From NCBI GenBank assembly GCA_002339085.1, contig DDDX01000015.1, positions 1-11,415 on the forward strand: a DNA stretch of 11,415 nucleotides, given 5' to 3'. This DNA is from Cellvibrionales bacterium UBA1969. Its GTDB lineage: Bacteria > Pseudomonadota > Gammaproteobacteria > Pseudomonadales > UBA7434. The stretch's first letter is position 1. Each line of letters starts with the position of its first letter. The translations under genes and the position numbers were made by a program. Shown piece by piece: positions 8,046 to 11,415 of the stretch. Below the pieces are notes generated by a model, which had not been told where the DNA came from, searched no databases, and saw only the letters and a list, made by a program, of their open reading frames with translations.

Positions 8046-9113
8046 ATGTCTTTTAAAGTAATTGTTTGGGGAACGGGGCTAGTGGGTAAGGCGGTGCTCA
8101 GAGAATTGCTCAGACATCCGCTTTATGAAGTAGTTGGCGTTATTGTCAACAGTCCTGAGAAAGATGGTCAAGACATAGGTGCTTTGTTAGGTTTGCCTGC
8201 TACAGGAATTCTTGCTTCAACTAATACCAAAAAAATTCTAGCACTTGAGGCTGATGCAGTGGCCTATTTTGGCCCCAGTGCAATTTATGCTGACATTAAT
8301 ATGAAAAATATTACCGAGGCACTCGCGGCAGGAAAGAATGTGGTTGATACGTCAATGGGGGTCTTCGAAAACCCTTCGTTAGCGCCAAAAGAATTGATTG
8401 ATCAGCTAGAAGAGGCCTGTGCCGTGCACGGTAAGCATTTTTTTAGTGCTGGCATAGATCCTGGTTTCGGTAATGATTTATTCCCCATGACCTTGCTGGG
8501 TGTTTGCGCGCAAGTCAATTCTATTCGCACTATTGAGTTTATTGATGCCGGTACCTATCCCGATCAAGAAAGTCTTATTCAACTGGGCTTGAAGTCAACT
8601 CAAGATCAGCAGTCAATATTGTCGATGGAAGGTATGATGACCGCCATTTGGGGTGGACCTTTATACATGATTGCCGAAGCGGTAGGTGTTGAAGTTGAAT
8701 CAACTGTTGAGCACTATGACCGATGGTTTAGCCTTTCAACAGTTAGCTATCCGCTGGGTGAGGTGGTAGCCGGAGAGTGTGCTGCCCAGCAGATACAGTT
8801 GCAGGGAATAGTTGACGGTGAGCCAAAAATCATTATTGATCATATCCACCGACTTTATCCCGATGCAGCCCCAGAATGGCAACGACCAGCGATGGATTAT
8901 GTCCATGCAAATCGCATTGAAATTGACGGCAGCCCGTCAGTCAATCAAGAAACAGTGTTTGAAGATCCGATAACGAAAAACGGTAATGCTGGCACCTGTC
9001 TAGCCACCGGTATGCGCGCTATCAACTCAATACCTGCACTTTGTGAGGCTAAACAAGCAATCTTATCCACTAAAGACCTACCACTGATTAGTGGTAGGGG
9101 GGTTATCCATTAA
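8046..9113 (+). CDS. DapB-fold NAD(P)-dependent oxidoreductase (dihydrodipicolinate reductase-like / amine dehydrogenase-like)
   Basis: This 355-aa protein has an N-terminal Rossmann domain with GTGLVG at residues 9-14, then strands leading to VVGVIVNSPEKDGQD and the DAVAYFGPS segment. It belongs with the long DapB-like group that databases label dihydrodipicolinate reductase or NAD(P)H-dependent amine dehydrogenase, which includes 2,4-diaminopentanoate dehydrogenase. It is too long and too different in its C-terminal half (SAGIDPGFGNDLFP, then NGNAGTCLATGMRAINS near the end) to be the lysine-pathway DapB of about 270 aa. The ATG at 8046 has GGAGAG five bases ahead and follows the membrane-protein gene by 23 bp. 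It closes the cassette. Its TAA directly abuts the folE stop on the other strand. The substrate is unknown. Confidence 0.85.
   Translation: MSFKVIVWGTGLVGKAVLRELLRHPLYEVVGVIVNSPEKDGQDIGALLGLPATGILASTNTKKILALEADAVAYFGPSAIYADINMKNITEALAAGKNVVDTSMGVFENPSLAPKELIDQLEEACAVHGKHFFSAGIDPGFGNDLFPMTLLGVCAQVNSIRTIEFIDAGTYPDQESLIQLGLKSTQDQQSILSMEGMMTAIWGGPLYMIAEAVGVEVESTVEHYDRWFSLSTVSYPLGEVVAGECAAQQIQLQGIVDGEPKIIIDHIHRLYPDAAPEWQRPAMDYVHANRIEIDGSPSVNQETVFEDPITKNGNAGTCLATGMRAINSIPALCEAKQAILSTKDLPLISGRGVIH
9077..9098 (-). terminator. perfect 9-bp inverted repeat, candidate terminator for folE
   Basis: CCTACCACT at 9077-9085 is perfectly repeated in reverse complement at 9090-9098 with a four-base GATT loop. 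It lies wholly inside the last codons of the oxidoreductase gene. Read on the - strand, the hairpin begins 15 bases after the folE stop and is followed by TCTTT, a weak U-tract, so it could end folE transcription. On the + strand no U-run follows, so there it is more likely a 3'-end structure than an intrinsic terminator. Confidence 0.45.
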
Positions 9114-9806
9114 TTAGCGCGGGCTATTTAAAAAACTTTGACGTAACGCTGAGTCAGATTTAAATCGACCACCCATGGCGCTGGTTTCAGTCCTAGACGA
9201 AGCGTCCATGACGCCTCTGGCTTTAACGCAGTAATGGGTAGCGTCCATAAAAACAGCGACGTCTTCGGTCTCAAGCAGTGTTTGCAAAGCCACGAGAATT
9301 TGTTGAGTTAGTCGCTCTTGAACTTGGGGCCTTTGGGCAAAAAACTTCACAATACGATTGATCTTCGAAAGGCCAATGATTTTATCGCCGGGCAGGTAGG
9401 CGACATCAGCGAGACCATCAATAGTCACAAAATGATGCTCGCAAGTGCTGATCACTTTTACAGCTTTTACTTTAACCATCTCATCAGCGTTCATTTTATT
9501 TTCAATCAATGAAATTTTTGGAAACTCTTCATAGTTTAATCCAGAAAATATCTCATCGACGTACATTTTAGCGATTCTGTGAGGGGTTTCTTCGAGGCTA
9601 TCATCGGTTAGATCAAGTCCTAAGGCCGAAACTACATCAGTCATGGCTTCTTTAATTCGTGTATATTTCTCATCACGAGTCAAACGTTGACCGCTCAGAG
9701 GGGTCTCTAGTCCTTTTTCGATCAGGGCATTTCGAACTTGTTGTGCTTCGTTTGAAAGTCGGGTATGTAAAGCTACTTTGTTTTCAGCAATGGCAGTGGA
9801 TGGCAT
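9114..9806 (-). CDS. folE: GTP cyclohydrolase I
   Basis: FolE opens the GTP ring to make 7,8-dihydroneopterin triphosphate, the first step of tetrahydrofolate synthesis and, in many bacteria, also of queuosine. I chose the ATG at 9806 (230 aa) because it begins MPS like E. coli FolE and has AGGA nine bases ahead. The frame is open to an ATG at 9863, adding 19 residues with a weaker site. The match to the E. coli-type enzyme is extensive: DDSLEETPHRIAKMYVDEIF, LIENKM, STCEHHF, IGLSKINRIV and FFAQRPQVQERLTQQ. The zinc ligands are C122, H125 and C193, with the same C-to-C spacing as in E. coli, so this is the zinc-dependent type IA enzyme. It lies 212 bp downstream of the second SDR and converges on the cassette. 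Confidence 0.97.
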   Translation of the reverse strand: MPSTAIAENKVALHTRLSNEAQQVRNALIEKGLETPLSGQRLTRDEKYTRIKEAMTDVVSALGLDLTDDSLEETPHRIAKMYVDEIFSGLNYEEFPKISLIENKMNADEMVKVKAVKVISTCEHHFVTIDGLADVAYLPGDKIIGLSKINRIVKFFAQRPQVQERLTQQILVALQTLLETEDVAVFMDATHYCVKARGVMDASSRTETSAMGGRFKSDSALRQSFLNSPR

Positions 9807-9906
9807 ATCTGAGTTTCCTGTAAAGCTTTTAGTAAGCGTTAAATTAGTATGATTGAGTTGCATATAAACCTACAAAAATAAGGGCATGCAAAACACATGG
9901 CCTATT

Positions 9907-9935
9907 ATTACATAGTTTCATTGTTTTACGGCTAA
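9907..9935 (-). promoter_or_regulatory. weak candidate folE promoter
   Basis: On the - strand, TTAGCC (9930-9935) and TGTAAT (9907-9912) are separated by 17 bp, matching the sigma-70 consensus at 3 and 5 of 6 bases. The start would lie about 95 nt before the preferred folE ATG. The whole 9807-10018 interval is AT-rich and holds no gene apart from the possible 19-codon folE extension. No clear terminator follows the upstream SDR, so read-through into folE is also possible. Confidence 0.25.
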
Positions 9936-10018
9936 ATTCCTATGGTGGATCAATCCTCAATCTGAAAATATGTTAATAAGATTAAAAAAATCATTAATTT
10001 AGATCTTTTTCTTATATC

Positions 10019-10798
10019 TTACTCAGTAGGAGAGGGAGCCCAAGCTACTCCATTAATATGTCCTCCGCCATCGACAAATAAGGTATTACCAGTTAGATAG
10101 GCTGAGTCTTCAGTGGCTAAAAATAATGCTACGCCGCCGATATCCCGCTCAGGATCTCCCATCCTTCCTAGTGGCGGCAACATTGCAGCAGCGTTTTCAG
10201 GATTGTGTTTCGCAAATTGCTTATAGGCCTCTGAGGCTGCGGCAGGACATATTATATTGCAGCGAATCTGGTATTGCGCCCATTCACGAGCAGCCGTTCG
10301 AGTGATTGCACGTAAGGCTTCTTTGCCTGCATTGTATTCCGCAGAATACATATGTGCGTTCACTCCATTCAATGAACACATGTTGATAACACTACCGCCA
10401 TTTACTTTCATATAGGGGAAGACTGCCTGCATTGCGTAAAACGATGACATGGCGCCCATGCTCAGGCCATGCTCCATATCGGCCACTGTTTTTGATTCAA
10501 AGCGCTTATTGCTTCCACCTCCCCAGGCATTATTCACCAGAATATCAACACCACCAAAGGCTTCATTGGCAGCTTGTACGACTGCGTCAACTTGTTCTTT
10601 TACACAAACATCGGTAGTGATACTTAATGATTTTATACCGTGGGCCTTAACGGCTTGAGCTGCTGCAATACTGGCTTTTTCATTATGTTCAGCGATAACT
10701 ATATTGGCACCTTCACGGGCATATTTATGGGCAATGCCAAGGCCTATACCCATACCTGCGCCAGTGATCAAGGCGGTTTTTCCCTCTAATCTATTCAT
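10019..10798 (-). CDS. SDR family oxidoreductase
   Basis: This is a second classical short-chain dehydrogenase, 259 aa and full length. The nucleotide-binding motif TGAGMGIG is at residues 12-19, with an acidic E37 after beta-2 (VIAEHN), pointing to NAD. D63 is in the adenine pocket (TTDV), and the catalytic residues S142, Y155 and K159 are in YNAGK context. The usual NNAG reads NNAWGGG (89-95), with tryptophan replacing the glycine beside the cofactor. The C-terminal half has the typical RCNIICPAAA, an LGRMGDPERDIGGVALFLATEDSAYLTGNTL-type stretch and the closing VDGGG. The ATG at 10798 has GAGGAAG seven or so bases ahead. It is only distantly like the SDR at 6635, so the two are not a recent duplicate. 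It is probably its own transcription unit or leads into folE. The substrate is not known. Confidence 0.92.
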   Translation of the reverse strand: MNRLEGKTALITGAGMGIGLGIAHKYAREGANIVIAEHNEKASIAAAQAVKAHGIKSLSITTDVCVKEQVDAVVQAANEAFGGVDILVNNAWGGGSNKRFESKTVADMEHGLSMGAMSSFYAMQAVFPYMKVNGGSVINMCSLNGVNAHMYSAEYNAGKEALRAITRTAAREWAQYQIRCNIICPAAASEAYKQFAKHNPENAAAMLPPLGRMGDPERDIGGVALFLATEDSAYLTGNTLFVDGGGHINGVAWAPSPTE

Positions 10799-11082
10799 TT
10801 ACTACTTCCTCTTATTTTGAAGTGATAAAGGAGCATACCGGCATTATTGTATATGACCATCGATCTGTATTGGACTATCTTTCCAGAGTGTAAGCATTAT
10901 GGTTTCTTTAAAGGCCAATAAGGCCATTGCTTCGCCTTTATCTCCGTACAAAAAATAATCTATGGCACCTCCGCTGAGCAATAAATGGATTAACTCTTCG
11001 CTATCTTTTAGAAAAAAAGTGGGTGGCAATGATCCATGTCAATTACAATTGTGACTCGCTTGACTGTGGGGGGGATTTTCTG
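10799..11082. other. divergent intergenic region between the second SDR and the DUF3604 lipoprotein gene
   Basis: The 284 bp should hold promoters for both flanking genes. Toward the SDR (- strand), TACAAT at 10846-10851 is a 5/6 match to a -10 box with an unconvincing -35, and would give a leader of about 40 nt. Toward the lipoprotein, a short inverted repeat CAATT/AATTG at 11040-11051 and an adjoining GTGAC lie just upstream of a G-rich ribosome site. No firm operator can be named. It also contains a doubtful small ORF, listed separately. Confidence 0.4.
10844..11029 (-). CDS. doubtful 61-codon ORF or gene remnant
   Basis: This frame reads from a TTG at 11029 to a TAA at 10844 and ends 45 bp before the second SDR's start, on the same strand. 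It has no convincing ribosome site, and the frame closes four codons upstream. The predicted peptide has a balanced, protein-like composition (EELIHLLLSGGAIDYFLYG, then AMALLAFKETIMLTLWKD), with no motif I recognise. It may be the tail of a decayed gene; a run of seven T/A at the start of the ORF is a plausible site of a frameshift. It may equally be chance. I would not assign it a function. Confidence 0.2.
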   Translation of the reverse strand: MPPTFFLKDSEELIHLLLSGGAIDYFLYGDKGEAMALLAFKETIMLTLWKDSPIQIDGHIQ

Positions 11083-11415
11083 ATGGGCTCTTTATTGATT
11101 CGTATTATGCTAAGCCGACTATTTTTTTATCTTTGTTGCATTTTATTGGTGCCGGCTTGCAAAAAGTATCAAGATCCTAGTCTTGAGCCACAATTTAAGG
11201 ATTCAGGTCAAGAGCAAGTCGAGGTAATGACTCAAGTGACTGGGCCCTCGGAGTTAAAAAATGTCTATTGGGGTGATTTACATATTCATACTAGTTTGTC
11301 TTATGACGCCTATACTTTTGGTGTGACCGCACTTCCTGATGAAGCCTACACTTTTGCTAAGGGAGGTACCATTGAACATGCCTTAGGCTATCCTATCCGC
11401 CTTTCTAGGCCGCTG
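11083..11415 (+). CDS. DUF3604 domain-containing lipoprotein, N-terminal part (3' truncated by window edge)
   Basis: The frame opens at ATG 11083, seven bases after GGGGGGGA, and runs 111 codons off the window end. An inner ATG at 11107 is an alternative start. The N-terminus is a lipoprotein signal: basic residues, a hydrophobic stretch (residues 13-24) and a VPAC lipobox with the acylated cysteine at 26. The lysine after it suggests outer-membrane sorting. A polar linker (27-60) leads to NVYWGDLHIHTSLSYDAY, whose GDLHIHT (64-70) is the opening motif of DUF3604 (PF12228-type, PHP-like) proteins. Downstream PDEAYTFAKGG and IEHALG continue that family's pattern. Full-length members run to several hundred residues, so most of it is missing here. 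The biochemical function of the family is not established; the histidine motif suggests metal binding. Confidence 0.88.
   Translation, partial: MGSLLIRIMLSRLFFYLCCILLVPACKKYQDPSLEPQFKDSGQEQVEVMTQVTGPSELKNVYWGDLHIHTSLSYDAYTFGVTALPDEAYTFAKGGTIEHALGYPIRLSRPL

Noticed and set aside
8046..9113. Assignment as the lysine-pathway dapB
   Set aside because: It is about 85 residues too long, and the C-terminal half lacks the DapB signature, fitting instead the long DapB-like dehydrogenase group.
9318..9512. 64-codon + strand ORF inside folE
   Set aside because: It is antisense to the most conserved part of FolE, including the zinc motif.
10432..10658. Two overlapping + strand ORFs of 61 and 69 codons
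   Set aside because: Both lie antisense to the second SDR's conserved core and overlap each other in different frames.

Overview
The window is chromosomal DNA from a gammaproteobacterium. The AccA, TilS, RluA and FolE proteins read residue for residue like the enterobacterial and pseudomonad families, and accA next to tilS is a common gammaproteobacterial order. The moderate-to-low GC content, the two SDR enzymes, the DapB-like oxidoreductase and the DUF3604 lipoprotein would suit a marine OMG/Cellvibrionales-type organism, but that finer placement is inference. I see no rRNA, tRNA, CRISPR, IS element or phage gene. Coding density is high, with almost every gene intact.

Layout. (1) Positions 1-2903 hold the 3' nine-tenths of an RND efflux pump inner-membrane subunit, cut by the window edge. 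(2) Positions 3049-6016 are a housekeeping block on the + strand: accA (fatty-acid synthesis), tilS (tRNA-Ile lysidine) and rluA (23S rRNA/tRNA pseudouridine). tilS and rluA overlap by one base. A candidate promoter with a perfect TATAAT lies ahead of accA. (3) Positions 6131-9113 are a tight four-gene + strand cassette: an SRPBCC-fold protein, a short-chain dehydrogenase, a small membrane protein with an HEWGH motif and a later PPLDG motif, and a DapB-fold NAD(P)-dependent oxidoreductase. (4) Positions 9114-10798 are on the - strand: a second SDR and then folE (GTP cyclohydrolase I). folE converges on the cassette with no base between the two stop codons, and a perfect hairpin sits in the 3' end of the oxidoreductase gene where folE transcription should end. 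(5) Positions 10799-11082 are a divergent intergenic region with a doubtful 61-codon ORF. (6) From 11083 to the window end is the start of a DUF3604 lipoprotein.

How the genes work together. The housekeeping block needs no special explanation beyond a likely shared transcript for tilS and rluA, both RNA-modification genes. The four-gene cassette is the most interesting part. Its spacing (18, 0-17 and 23 bp) argues for one transcript. It joins two redox enzymes and a small-ligand-binding fold to a miniature site-2-protease-like membrane protein. The substrate cannot be read from the sequence, and the pathway appears to be uncharacterised.
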